Counted from the stretch's first letter, positions 25,771-34,316 are shown. The stretch is DNA of 61,829 bases from Desulfurobacteriaceae bacterium (GCA_027068415.1 JAMOTD010000017.1:67074-128902), one strand, 5' to 3'. Program-made: numbers and translations. The notes: a model not told the origin generated them from the sequence alone.

Positions 25771-26420
25771 TAAATTCCCCTTTTAAGATGTTCTAACTTA
25801 ATTTTGCCACTTTTTACTTTAGCTCTAAAGTTGATAAACCTCTCTTTCCTTTCAAATTCCATCTCTTTGCCGCACAGCTCCAACCTCGGAGCCTCAAAGT
25901 AGAGAGCTCTTACCTCCCCTTCGCTTTTTCCTATTCCTGCCCTAACAAAACCCCTCAAACTCCCCAAGACGAAGACGTCTCCTCCCGCTTCTACTTCGGC
26001 TCCCGGGTTTACGTCGCCCATTATAACCAAATCTCCCGTTGATGTTATTTTATCGCCTGAGCGAAGGGTTTTTTTAACTAACTTTACCTCTTCGGTGGGG
26101 GAGCGCTCTTTGCTCTTTTCAAGCTCCAAGGTTGAGATATCACAGGGAACGCCCAGTGAAACGCAGAGCTCCCTGTTCTCCTTCAGGTTCGTCTTAAACC
26201 CGCAGAAAGTTATACCCTCCTCCTTTGAGAAGAAGTTAACGAGCTCCTCAACCTCTTCCCTCTTTAGGGGATAGTCCTCAACCAAAATCAGGAACCTTGC
26301 CCCTTTTAGGAGCTGCCTCTTTTCAGAGACAAACTGCTTAATCCCCTCTACGCTGAAGTTGTCCCTGTTTGTAAGGAGCTCTATCCCTATTACGTTTGTT
26401 CCCCTCAGTTTAAATTCCAT
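25770..26420 (-). CDS. minC: Septum site-determining protein MinC
   Basis: A 216-residue FtsZ inhibitor. The N-terminal domain (MEFKLRGTNVIGIELLT to about residue 105) contacts FtsZ. After a linker rich in Ser/Glu/Lys the C-terminal beta-helix begins at LRSGDKITSTGDLVIMGDVNPGAEV (residues about 117-141), with GDVFVLGSLRGFVRAG, the part that binds MinD. It is the first gene of the min operon and diverges from speB. Confidence 0.92.
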   Translation of the reverse strand: MEFKLRGTNVIGIELLTNRDNFSVEGIKQFVSEKRQLLKGARFLILVEDYPLKREEVEELVNFFSKEEGITFCGFKTNLKENRELCVSLGVPCDISTLELEKSKERSPTEEVKLVKKTLRSGDKITSTGDLVIMGDVNPGAEVEAGGDVFVLGSLRGFVRAGIGKSEGEVRALYFEAPRLELCGKEMEFERKERFINFRAKVKSGKIKLEHLKRGI

Positions 26421-26478
26421 CGGCTAAAATTCCCCTTAAAACGTTGTTCTACGAAATTCTACACCCGGGAGAGGAAAA

Positions 26479-27285
26479 TTGAAGTTTATCTCTGCTAAAG
26501 ATAGGGGAGACGTGGTAATTTTCGGAGCTCCCTACGACTCTACAACCTGCTTTCGCCCCGGAGCCCGCTTCGGCCCCGACGGAATAAGGCTTTTCTCCGA
26601 AAACCTTGAGGAATACAGCCCCGAGCTTGATAAGAGCCTTGAGGACTTGGAGTTTACCGACGCGGGGAACTTGGAGCTCCCCGCTCAGCCCGAAAGGATG
26701 GTTGAGGAGATTTACTCTTTTGTAAAAGGGGTAAAAGTACCGGTAATGCTCGGCGGTGAGCACTCGGTAACCTACCCGGTTGTTAAGGCTTTGAGTGAAA
26801 GGTTTACCGAGCTAACGGTTATCCAGTTTGACGCCCACGCAGACTTGAGAGAGGAGTACTCGGGAACTCCCTACTCCCACGCCTGCGTTATGAGGAGGGT
26901 TTTGGAAATCCCCAACACCCGCTTAATTCAGGTCGGAATAAGGAGCGGGACAGAAGAAGAGTTTGAGCTGATGAGGGAGAGCGACAGGATAACTTTCGTA
27001 AGAGAGGTTTCGGAGCTCGCCGAGCTCCTTTCCGGCGTTAAAACTCCCCTCTACTTTACGGTTGACATAGACTTCTTTGACCCCTCTTTTGCTCCGGGGA
27101 CGGGGACTCCCGAGCACTGCGGGGCTTCACCTGTTGACTTCTTTAAAGCTATCTATAAATTACCCGCCGCAGAAGTCGTGGGGTTTGACGTTGTGGAGGT
27201 AAGCCCCCCTTACGACCCGAGCGGGATTACTCAGGCGTTGGCTGCAAAGCTCGTAAGGGAGTTTTTACTAAAGTTCTGGGGGTAG
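26479..27285 (+). CDS. speB: Agmatinase / agmatine-ureohydrolase family enzyme
   Basis: A 268-residue ureohydrolase of the arginase superfamily. Manganese ligands are in GGEHSVTYP (His), QFDAHADLR (Asp-His-Asp) and FTVDIDFFDPSFAPGTGTPE (two Asp). The family includes agmatinase (agmatine to putrescine) and, in thermophiles, aminopropylagmatine ureohydrolase, which gives spermidine directly. The following speE and bpsA show a polyamine role. The sequence alone does not choose between the two substrates. TTG start after GGGAGAGG. Confidence 0.88.
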   Translation: MKFISAKDRGDVVIFGAPYDSTTCFRPGARFGPDGIRLFSENLEEYSPELDKSLEDLEFTDAGNLELPAQPERMVEEIYSFVKGVKVPVMLGGEHSVTYPVVKALSERFTELTVIQFDAHADLREEYSGTPYSHACVMRRVLEIPNTRLIQVGIRSGTEEEFELMRESDRITFVREVSELAELLSGVKTPLYFTVDIDFFDPSFAPGTGTPEHCGASPVDFFKAIYKLPAAEVVGFDVVEVSPPYDPSGITQALAAKLVREFLLKFWG

Positions 27286-27288
27286 AGA

Positions 27289-28167
27289 ATGCTCTGGTTT
27301 ACCGAGTACTACGGCGGCGAGGGAATGGAGCTCAGCGCCACCGGGCTTACCGTTAAGGCCAAAAGTGCCCGCTATAAAAAGACCCCCTTTCAGGAGCTCC
27401 TCCTACTTGAAAGTGAAGACTGGGGGAAAGTTTTAGTCCTTGACGGGGCGATTCAGACCACAGAGAGGGACGAGTTTATCTACCACGAGATGATTGTTCA
27501 CCCGGCCTTTTTTACCTTTACCCGCCCGATTGAGAGGGTTTTGGTAATAGGGGGCGGAGACGGGGGAACGGTTAGGGAGGTTCTCAAGCACCGGCCCGAA
27601 GAAGTTGTTATGGTTGAGATAGATAGGGAAGTGGTTGAAACCGCCATTAAGGAGCTCCCCTCAATTTCAAAAGGCTTAAAAGACAAAAGGGTAAAACTCC
27701 TCTTTGAAGACGGAAGAGAGTTTGTTAGAGGAAAAGAGGCGGAGTTTGACGCGATAATAGTTGACTGCTCCGACCCTATCGGCCCCTCTAAAGTCCTCTA
27801 CCAGGAAGAGTTTTACAGGGACTGCTTTAAAGCTTTAAAAGAAGACGGAATCTTTATTACTCAGTCGGAATCCCCCTTTGCCCAGAACAGGGTTCACAGG
27901 CAGGTGGTAAGGGAGCTCTCAAAAGTCTTCCCAATCGTCCGCCCTTACCTTGCCTTTATTCCGACCTACCCAAGCGGGATGTGGAGCTTTACGATTGCTT
28001 CAAAGAGACTTGACCCCCTCGGAGTTGCCCCTTCGGCTTTGGGGAAACTTTACAAAGAGTTTGTAGAGAAAGAGGGGGAGCTCCGCTACTACAACCCCGA
28101 AATCCACTACGGAGCTTTTGCAATACCAAACTTCGTTTACAGGGAGGAGCAAAATGGAAATACTTGA
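27289..28167 (+). CDS. speE: Spermidine synthase-family aminopropyltransferase
   Basis: A 292-residue aminopropyltransferase using decarboxylated AdoMet. Motifs are LVLDGAIQTTERDEF, YHEMIVHPA, VLVIGGGDGGTVREVLKH (AdoMet fold), VEIDREVV, DGREFV and the catalytic-side DCSDPIGPS. The end FVYREEQNGNT overlaps bpsA by 14 bases. The product may be spermidine or related thermophile polyamines, with MTA as by-product. It begins 3 bases after speB. Confidence 0.92.
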   Translation: MLWFTEYYGGEGMELSATGLTVKAKSARYKKTPFQELLLLESEDWGKVLVLDGAIQTTERDEFIYHEMIVHPAFFTFTRPIERVLVIGGGDGGTVREVLKHRPEEVVMVEIDREVVETAIKELPSISKGLKDKRVKLLFEDGREFVRGKEAEFDAIIVDCSDPIGPSKVLYQEEFYRDCFKALKEDGIFITQSESPFAQNRVHRQVVRELSKVFPIVRPYLAFIPTYPSGMWSFTIASKRLDPLGVAPSALGKLYKEFVEKEGELRYYNPEIHYGAFAIPNFVYREEQNGNT

Positions 28168-29209
28168 GAGGATTGCACAGGAGGCCGAAAAGAACACTCA
28201 GGTTCCGGCCTACAGCAGGAGCGTTGAGAAGGTTCTTGCTGCGGTAATGTCAACTCCGAACTTCTGGAAAATTGTTGACCTTTCCGACGAGCCCCTTCCC
28301 TTGGTTGCCGAAATCCTCAAACTCCTCAACAAGCACGACCTCGTTGTATTTGAGGGCGAGCAGATTCTTTTGACCGAGGCGGGAGCAGAGCTCGTTAAGA
28401 GGTTGGGAATAGAGCCCTTCGTCTCCCACAGGTGCCCCACCTGTAAGGGAAGGGGAGTAATTATTGACGAGAGCCTAAAGCCCGCCTTTGAGAAATTCCT
28501 CAAAATCCAGGAGAACAGGCCCCCTGCAATTCACCAGTACGACCAGGGCTACGTTACTCCTGAGAACACCTTTGCAAGGGTAGCCCTTGCAGACGATAGG
28601 GGAGACTTAAGGGGCAAAAAGGTCTGCGTTCTCGGGGACGACGACCTTATGAGCATTGCCCTTGCTTTAACGGGACTTCCCGCTAAGGTAACCATCTTAG
28701 AAATTGACGAGAGGCTCGTAAACTTCATTAAAGAGGTTTCGGACGAGTACGGCCTCAATATTGACGCAAGGGTTCACGACCTTCGCCAGCCCCTTCCCGA
28801 GGACGTTGTCGGGGCTTACGACACTTTCTTTACAGACCCGCCCGAAACCGTTGAGGCAATTAAGGCCTTCGTAGGCAGGGGAGTTGCAACCCTTAAAGGC
28901 CCCAGGTGTGCCGGCTACTTCGGAGTAACGAGGAGAGAGTCTTCCCTTGACAAGTGGAGGAGAATTCAGGTGGAGCTCCTCAACATGGGGCTCGTGATAA
29001 CCGACCTCCTTCACAACTTTAACGAGTACGTCAACTGGGACTACTACCAGGAGATGAGGGGCTGGCAGCTTACCCCCGTTAAGGTTCCTCCTAAGGACAT
29101 CTGGTACAAGTCAACCCAGTTCAGGGTTGAAACGGTTAGAGGATTTAAGGGCTTCAACGAGCCGATAGTCGGCGACATCTACAACGACGCCGAGAGCTCC
29201 ACAACTTAG
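28154..29209 (+). CDS. bpsA: Branched-chain polyamine synthase (N4-bis(aminopropyl)spermidine synthase)
   Basis: A 351-residue protein of the BpsA family, known from Thermococcus and other thermophiles. The start is ATG 28154 with GGGAGG 7 bases upstream, inside the end of speE. The N-terminal winged-helix region is followed by a zinc-like HRCPTCKGRG, then the AdoMet-fold VCVLGDDDLMSIALAL with the GDDD motif, TILEIDERLV, and the catalytic FTDPPET. BpsA adds two aminopropyl groups to the central nitrogen of spermidine, giving a branched polyamine that protects nucleic acids at high temperature. Strong sign of a thermophile. Confidence 0.93.
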   Translation: MEILERIAQEAEKNTQVPAYSRSVEKVLAAVMSTPNFWKIVDLSDEPLPLVAEILKLLNKHDLVVFEGEQILLTEAGAELVKRLGIEPFVSHRCPTCKGRGVIIDESLKPAFEKFLKIQENRPPAIHQYDQGYVTPENTFARVALADDRGDLRGKKVCVLGDDDLMSIALALTGLPAKVTILEIDERLVNFIKEVSDEYGLNIDARVHDLRQPLPEDVVGAYDTFFTDPPETVEAIKAFVGRGVATLKGPRCAGYFGVTRRESSLDKWRRIQVELLNMGLVITDLLHNFNEYVNWDYYQEMRGWQLTPVKVPPKDIWYKSTQFRVETVRGFKGFNEPIVGDIYNDAESSTT

Positions 29210-29574
29210 TCTCTTCCCGCCCCCTCCCCGGGGGCTTTTTCCTGTTCTTCCTTTAAAAGGCTTTCCACTTCCCTTTTTAAAGTGGGTATTGATTCGTTAA
29301 CTACCTTCCACACTAATTCGTAATCAACTCCAAATTATTCGTGGATAAGTACGTCCCTCATTCCTGCAATGCGTTTCCACGGAATTTGCGGGTGTTTGTC
29401 CCTAAACTCTTTTGGAAGGTTTTTGACGGCTTCCCCTATTGCCTCTAAGCTTCTTTGGAGAATGGAGTCGTTTACGAAAGCCTCAAAGCCTCTTTGCTCA
29501 AGTTTGAAAAGTCGCACTCCTGAATGATGTGTTTCAAGTAAACTCAAATAAACTTTGGACTCTTTTGGTTTCAC
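29206..29574 (-). pseudogene. HepT-like toxin gene with an in-frame TAA
   Basis: The frame starts with GTG at 29574, overlapping the mntA stop by one base, and encodes a HepT/DUF86-type helical RNase: SILQRSLEAIGEAVKNLPKE, then RIAGMRDVLIHE. Family members continue with a Tyr (the R-x4-6-H then Y motif). Here that codon is TAA at 29335-29337, and the frame continues open beyond it as FGVDYELVWKVVNESIPTLK and about 20 more residues to a TAA at 29206. So one base change (TAT or TAC to TAA) removed the catalytic-site end. The product, if made, is 79 residues. Confidence 0.82.
29219..29240 (+). terminator. Terminator of the speB-speE-bpsA operon
   Basis: GCCCCC (29219-29224) and GGGGGC (29230-29235) pair around TCCCC and are followed by five T. 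The hairpin begins 9 bases after the bpsA stop and overlaps the 3' end of the broken hepT frame on the other strand. Confidence 0.85.
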
Positions 29575-29889
29575 TAAAAAACCTCTACTGTATTTTCTTT
29601 TATGTAAGGACTTAAAAAGGGGCTTATTCCCCTATCTGATACAAGGTTAACACGCAGGCCCGTAATTTCCTCAAGGTAGAGTTTTAGACCTACAAACCCC
29701 CAGCAAGTCTACCTTTCCGTCTAAAGAGACGATTAAGTCAAGGTCGCTCTTTTTATTTTGTTCGTTTCTGGCGTAGGAACCGAAAATCTTTAGATGTTTA
29801 ACGCCGTACTCTTTTTGCAGTTTCTTTTTATATTCCAGCAGCAGGCTTACTATTTCTTCGGTTTCAAGCACCTTTCTTAAACGGGGCAT
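29574..29889 (-). pseudogene. MntA-like antitoxin nucleotidyltransferase gene with +1 frameshift
   Basis: The first 64 codons give a minimal nucleotidyltransferase: KHLKIFGSYARNEQNKKSDL with the GSx10DxD signature (GSY...SDLDLIV) followed by VDLLG. Then the frame turns to VCRSKTLP and stops. In the next frame the homologous ending follows at once: FVGLKLYLEEITGLRVNLVS and on to VEVF, stopping at 29574-29576. The shift lies at a run of five G (29696-29702 area), and the whole span is 316 bases, one more than a multiple of three. MntA normally AMPylates HepT. The shift may be a real mutation or a homopolymer sequencing error. Confidence 0.82.
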
Positions 29890-29934
29890 CTACTTCCTAA
29901 GATTGGGTTCAGAGAAAATTTATACTACAAAAAA

Positions 29935-30876
29935 TTATCGGGCGTTAAGGTGCTTGCCGTGAATCAGTCTGAAGAGCTTAATTACAAAAGGCCCTACCAA
30001 GTTCTGGACAACGCTGTAGAAGACTGCAGGGAGGGCGGCCAGAGCTCCCCACTGCGAAACGGCCAGGACGGTAGCAAGGCCGGAGTTCTGCATTGCGGTC
30101 TCAATTGAAATCGTTATTCTCTCTTTTGGCTCTAAGCCTAAAAACCTCGGAATTAGGTAGCCCAGCCAGAAGCCAAAGAGCAGGTGAAAAAGGGAAGCTA
30201 AGAAGAGGTAGATGAAGGCCTTCGGGGGAAGTGAGAGGATTTTGGAGCTCCCTGCCGCAACTACAAAGCCGACTATTAAAACTACTGCAAAGGTTGAGTA
30301 GGCCGGCAGGTACGGTTTTACTTTTTCAATCTTTTCCGGCATTATGGAGTTAAGGCCGATTCCGACCAAGACGGGAATTAGGGTAATCTGAACCATATCA
30401 AGGAAGAGTTTTAAACCGTTGACGGCGACCAGTTTACCGACCAGAACCTTTGTTAAAACGGGGGTTAAAAGGGGAGAAACTAAAGTATTTACCCCCGAGA
30501 GGGCTATTGAGAGGGCAACGTTTGCTCCGGTTAAAAAGTTATAGACGTTTGAAACAACTCCCGTAGGGCAGCTTCCAGTTAAAACCTGCCCGGCAACCAG
30601 CTCAGGGTTAATATTTTTGAGGAAAATAAGGCCGAAAACCAGCCCTAAGAGGGGCATTGCGGAGTACTGGGTAAAGAGGCCGACGATTAGGAGTTTGGGT
30701 TTTTTAAAGATAGAGAGGAGTTCCCTTCCCTTTAGCGTCAGCCCCATCGCTAAGATAACGCTTGCAAGGAGGGGCTTAATTAAGGGTTTCAGTGGGAGAA
30801 AGAGGGATGGGAGTTTAAGGGCAACAGGAACTGCTAAAAGAACCCACAACCACAGAAAGTCTGAAAACCTCTTCAT
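29935..30876 (-). CDS. BASS-family (bile acid:sodium symporter-like) transporter
   Basis: A 313-residue membrane protein with about ten hydrophobic segments. Family marks are the crossover helix stretches VLTGSCPTGVVSNVYNFLTGANVALS near residues 99-124 and ISIETAMQNSGLATVLA near 255. Bacterial members move organic anions such as pantoate or other small acids with sodium. The substrate is unknown here. It stands alone next to the CRISPR array with no clear operon partner. Confidence 0.87.
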   Translation of the reverse strand: MKRFSDFLWLWVLLAVPVALKLPSLFLPLKPLIKPLLASVILAMGLTLKGRELLSIFKKPKLLIVGLFTQYSAMPLLGLVFGLIFLKNINPELVAGQVLTGSCPTGVVSNVYNFLTGANVALSIALSGVNTLVSPLLTPVLTKVLVGKLVAVNGLKLFLDMVQITLIPVLVGIGLNSIMPEKIEKVKPYLPAYSTFAVVLIVGFVVAAGSSKILSLPPKAFIYLFLASLFHLLFGFWLGYLIPRFLGLEPKERITISIETAMQNSGLATVLAVSQWGALAALPAVFYSVVQNLVGPFVIKLFRLIHGKHLNAR

Positions 30877-30892
30877 AGGTGGAATTATACCC

Positions 30893-31287
30893 CTCTAAAT
30901 CCCGCTCAAATTTTCGGGCATTTCAACCATTTTTCTGAAATTGAATTACACCCGTTGAGCAAACAGTCGCAATCCCGCTCATTTTTTCGGGCCTTTCAAC
31001 GTAGTTTACATCATCAATCTTTAAAACTAAATAAATGTCGCAATCCCGCTCATTTTTTCGGGCCTTTCAACGAAGATGGCTGAAGTAAGAATCAAAAAAG
31101 TCTCAAGTCGCAATCCCGCTCATTTTTTCGGGCCTTTCAACAGGAGACGGGTGGACTTTAAGCTTGGACTGCACAAGTCGCAATCCCGCTCATTTTTTCG
31201 GGCCTTTCAACAAAAACTCTAAAGGAGGTGTGAAATGATGAACGAGAAAATTGTCGCAATCCCGCTCATTTTTTCGGGCCTTTCAAC
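30893..31287 (-). CRISPR. CRISPR array, five intact repeats plus one degenerate
   Basis: The 35-base repeat on the plus strand starts GTCGCAATCCCGCTC and ends TTTTTTCGGGCCTTTCAAC. Intact copies start at 30966, 31037, 31107, 31177 and 31253; spacers are 36, 35, 35 and 41 bases. A degenerate copy ends at 30927, with a 38-base spacer after it. Because the decayed repeat marks the trailer, the array should be read on the minus strand from a leader above 31287; the repeat then starts GTTGAAAGGCCCG and leaves the 8-base 5' handle ATTGCGAC on the crRNA. CCCG...CGGG can form a small stem. It lies 181 bases from the Lon-SAVED gene. Confidence 0.95.
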
Positions 31288-31468
31288 CGCACCTTTTCTG
31301 AAGCTCTTGTAAATCAAGGGTATTACTTTTAACTTAAATCGTAATAAATGGCCCAAGCCCTTACAGGGCAATAGTCCCGAAGTAGACAATTGTTAGAATT
31401 CCCTAATTTCCTATTCTACTGTTAAAGACCTCTTTATCTAATTTATGCAGTTATTCTTTAAAAAGCAA
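31288..31468 (-). promoter_or_regulatory. Probable CRISPR leader region
   Basis: An AT-rich 181-base stretch with no gene lies between the last intact repeat and the end of the Lon-SAVED gene. By position it should hold the array promoter on the minus strand. I cannot point to convincing -35/-10 boxes. A short GCCC...GGGC dyad is at about 31351-31370. Confidence 0.5.
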
Positions 31469-32860
31469 CTAAGGGCTGTCTACTTTCTCTAATTTCGGGA
31501 GCTCCAAAACCGGTAAGTAGTCTCTCTTCTCCTTAAAATACTGCCACACCTTTATTGGCCAGTAGTTATCCACCGCCATACCGAGGGCAAAGGCAATCGC
31601 AACCGGAACGCTCATTAAGAGGTTTATCTCTTCGTATTCTGAGGAGTTGTAGACTCTGTTCATCACCTCGTAGGCTTCGGCAACGGTCTCCTCCCACTCT
31701 GAAGGCTCTTTGGGGAGAGCTCCTTTGTTTTTGTGCTCGGCGTAGAAAAAGTCGGCATCAAGCTCCTCTGCCAGAGCTCTTGCCCTCTTTTCGGTTTCGT
31801 GTGAGGCTATTTGAAGCGCTACTACGGCTTTCTTTTTCCCTTTTAACTCCGATTTCATAGTGAACCTTGAGAGTGTGCGGATTCTTCTCTTTATCTTCCT
31901 TGGGGAGTCTATAAGGTCTATTAGCTTATAGTAGTTCTGGTTCTCAAAGTGATATATAGCTAAAGGAATCTTTCCCGCTCCTAAGGTTGCTCCTATTGCA
32001 AATGCCAGGGCCGATGGAGCTCTGATTCCCAAGTGGATTTTGGCCTTTATGGGAGAGTAGGTCAACTCTCTTACTTCTCTCAAGCTCTCTACTACTCTTT
32101 TAACGAACTCTTCCCATCTACCGGCAGGGAGCTTCGGAGGTAAAACTACGCTTAACCTTTCTCCGTCTAATCCTTTAACGGTTTTAACTCCCGCTGTCTC
32201 TTGTAGAAGTTTAAATGTTGCTTTTACCTCCTCGTAAGGTATAGTTGCTATTAAGAAGGGTAGCTCAATCTCTTTTTGGCTGAGGAGAGTGTGGAGCTCC
32301 TTTACATTCCCCTTCCAGATTAGGAACTTTCTGAGCTTTCTTGCAAGCTTCCTCTTCTCTTTAACTCTGTCGGCGATGAAGTCTCCTGAGCTTTCAAGTT
32401 TTCCGCTTATTGCCACTTTCTCGGGAATTCCTCCGGCAAGTAGGGCGTAAGCCAGAGGAGCCTGGAATGAGCTCCCGCTAAAGTTTGTTTCTTCAAAGAA
32501 GACCGCCACTTCGCTGTTTAAAAACTCTTTAACCGGCTCAAGGGAGGCGTCTTTTTTGTTTTTTACCTCTTTGGAGCTCTTAAAGGCTATTGCCTTCACC
32601 ATTTTATTTTTAGAGCCCACTACGGGGAACTCAAACTCAACGGGCTCTGATAGGAGCTCTGCACCGATAACTTTTTCTAAAAACTCCCTATCCCTCTCAA
32701 GAGCTCCCTTCACAATCCAGTAGAGGATTTCGGGGTTTCCCGAGTTTGCGGCATAAAGGAGCTCTTCCCTTTTAAGCTCAACTTTATCCTCTACCCAATC
32801 CTTTAAAGCTGCAAGTGCCGCTGTAATTTTTCCCTCTTCTATAAGGCTCTTTAGAACCAT
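31469..32860 (-). CDS. Lon-SAVED cyclic-oligoadenylate-activated protease (CalpL-like)
   Basis: A 463-residue protein. Residues about 85-185 look like a Lon protease domain: NFSGSSFQAPLAYALLAGG places a nucleophile Ser at 131 (Lon PSAG position), and FIADRVKEKRKLA places the dyad Lys at about 167. Residues 270-463 are a SAVED domain: HLGIRAPSALAFAIGATLG, LAIYHFENQNYYKLIDL, VVALQIASHETEKRARAL and MSVPVAIAFALGMAVDNYWP. This is the architecture of CalpL from Sulfurihydrogenibium, which binds cyclic tetra-adenylate made by Cas10 and then cuts CalpT. Its start overlaps the stop of the CalpT-like gene by one base. The dyad assignment is by alignment to Lon in my head. Confidence 0.83.
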   Translation of the reverse strand: MVLKSLIEEGKITAALAALKDWVEDKVELKREELLYAANSGNPEILYWIVKGALERDREFLEKVIGAELLSEPVEFEFPVVGSKNKMVKAIAFKSSKEVKNKKDASLEPVKEFLNSEVAVFFEETNFSGSSFQAPLAYALLAGGIPEKVAISGKLESSGDFIADRVKEKRKLARKLRKFLIWKGNVKELHTLLSQKEIELPFLIATIPYEEVKATFKLLQETAGVKTVKGLDGERLSVVLPPKLPAGRWEEFVKRVVESLREVRELTYSPIKAKIHLGIRAPSALAFAIGATLGAGKIPLAIYHFENQNYYKLIDLIDSPRKIKRRIRTLSRFTMKSELKGKKKAVVALQIASHETEKRARALAEELDADFFYAEHKNKGALPKEPSEWEETVAEAYEVMNRVYNSSEYEEINLLMSVPVAIAFALGMAVDNYWPIKVWQYFKEKRDYLPVLELPKLEKVDSP

Positions 32861-33681
32861 TACTCCTTTACCTCAACTTTTAGTCTTGAGAGAGCTCCGA
32901 AAGCTTTTTTGCTGATTCCCCTTACAGTTAAAACTTTGGGAAGGACTCCCCAGAAAATAGGAACTTCTCCCTCTGGGGTTTCTATTTTTACCTCACCCTC
33001 TTTTCCCCTTAAGTTCTCGTCAATTACAATCTCTACGGTTTCCGGAGTGAAGACTGCAACTGCTCCTTTTCCTTCTATTACTCTTCTATCGGAAGCAGCG
33101 GCAACTTCAAGGGCTGCAGTTTCTTCAAGGAGGCTCCTGATAAATTTCGGGATTTTAACCTCTTGGGCAATACTCTTTGAGCTTTTCTCGGCTTCGTCAA
33201 TTGACGATAGGAGCTCTTCAACTAAAAACTTGTAGCGTTTGTACTCAAAGTCTTTGAATTTTTCGTGGATTACATCATCATATCCCCTTCCTCTTTTCTC
33301 TTTAGGCAAGGGAGCTTCTCCCTTTAATGTTTTCTTTAAAATTCTTAAATCTTCATCTTTTAGCTTTCCTATGAGCTCTGCTTCCTTTAAAAGCTTTTTA
33401 GGGGTGCTTGCGGCAAGGTCTGTCTGGACTATCCAGATATCGGAAAATGGATGAGGGAGCTCAACGATAAGGTCGTGTCTGGTGGCTAAAGGCCAGCAGA
33501 AGGAAAGAGGAGCCACTTCAACGAAGCTTCCCTCTTTATTGATTACTGCAACAAAAAGGGGCTCGTCGGCCGGCAGCCTGTAAACGCCCCCTTCAATAAC
33601 TTCCCCGCAAGAGGCGGTAGGAGTTTTCTCGTACATCTCAACCATTTTTATGTAATCCTCCAGGATATCCTCAAGCCTCAT
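32860..33681 (-). CDS. CalpT-like cleavable anti-sigma protein
   Basis: A 273-residue protein. ATG 33681 is chosen for the CAGGAGGAAAA site before it; the frame is open 14 codons further but inside the sigma gene. The N-terminal half has a beta-rich MazF-like feel (GEVIEGGVYRLPADEPLFVA, VEVAPLSFCWPLATRHDLIV). The middle is a charged linker (KGEAPLPKEKRGRGYDDV), and the C-terminal half has another alpha/beta domain (IEGKGAVAVFTPETVEIVID). In the characterised system CalpT holds the sigma factor until CalpL cleaves it. Identity rests on size, fold feel and gene order between the sigma and protease genes. Confidence 0.72.
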   Translation of the reverse strand: MRLEDILEDYIKMVEMYEKTPTASCGEVIEGGVYRLPADEPLFVAVINKEGSFVEVAPLSFCWPLATRHDLIVELPHPFSDIWIVQTDLAASTPKKLLKEAELIGKLKDEDLRILKKTLKGEAPLPKEKRGRGYDDVIHEKFKDFEYKRYKFLVEELLSSIDEAEKSSKSIAQEVKIPKFIRSLLEETAALEVAAASDRRVIEGKGAVAVFTPETVEIVIDENLRGKEGEVKIETPEGEVPIFWGVLPKVLTVRGISKKAFGALSRLKVEVKE

Positions 33682-33701
33682 TTTTCCTCCTGACAACTTC
33701 T

Positions 33702-34316
33702 TTAACGGAATCTCTTCTGACATTCTGACAGTAGAAGCTGACCGAAGATTCCGGCCTCTTCCCCGTCAAAGTCAAACTCCTTTAAGAGCTTTTCTACCTT
33801 CGGCCGAAGTCTGCTCCACGCTTTATCCCTTGCATTTCTTGATTTATCCTTTAAGTACAGGTTCTCTTCCTTTTTGTATAGGGCCGAGTGGACTCTGTAG
33901 CAGAGGATTTCAAACTCTTTCTCCGTTAGCTCTTTCTTTAGGAGCTCCACTGCTTCCCGGGCGTTTAAGAGGGCAATTACATTGAATGGGCTCGCTTCTA
34001 AGCGCTCTTCAAGCGGTTTTTCTTCCTCTTCCCGTTTCTCGGAAATACTGACCGTTTCAAAGCTCTTTCTCCTAAGATACCTGTCTATAAGTCTGTTCCT
34101 TACGGATATAATGAGGAATGAGAGGTTAAGCTCTTTGCGGCTGCAGAACTCCTTTCGCTTTTCAAAGAGAATTAGGGCTATCTCCGAGACCAAATCATCA
34201 AACTCCAGTTTGGTGCTGAACTCCTTTTGAATTATTCCGGCAATCTTTCGGGAGAGCTCTTCAATCTCCTCTCCCTTCCCTTTACAGAGTTTCTCCTTAA
34301 TCCTCTCCGCACTCAT
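33702..34316 (-). CDS. ECF-like sigma factor (CalpS-like)
   Basis: A 204-residue sigma factor. Region 2 is visible as KLEFDDLVSEIALILFEKRK and LSFLIISVRNRLIDRYLRR (the -10-binding and melting helix). Region 4 is near ELTEKEFEILCYRVHSALYK and KSRNARDKAWSRLRPKVEKL, where the helix-turn-helix should lie. ATG 34316 is preferred to the TTG directly before it. It overlaps the upstream unknown gene by 20 bases and is followed by the CalpT-like gene. Freed CalpS is thought to redirect RNA polymerase to stress or defence genes; its target promoters are unknown. Confidence 0.8.
   Translation of the reverse strand: MSAERIKEKLCKGKGEEIEELSRKIAGIIQKEFSTKLEFDDLVSEIALILFEKRKEFCSRKELNLSFLIISVRNRLIDRYLRRKSFETVSISEKREEEEKPLEERLEASPFNVIALLNAREAVELLKKELTEKEFEILCYRVHSALYKKEENLYLKDKSRNARDKAWSRLRPKVEKLLKEFDFDGEEAGIFGQLLLSECQKRFR

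Noticed and set aside
30893-30927. Leader placed at the low-coordinate end of the array
   Set aside because: The repeat at that end is degenerate, which marks the trailer, and the opposite end has a gene-free AT-rich stretch fit for a leader.
31469-32860. A SAVED protein lacking a protease domain
   Set aside because: At first the Lon part was not obvious, but the Ser131 region and the VKEKRKLA stretch line up with the Lon Ser/Lys dyad at a suitable distance.
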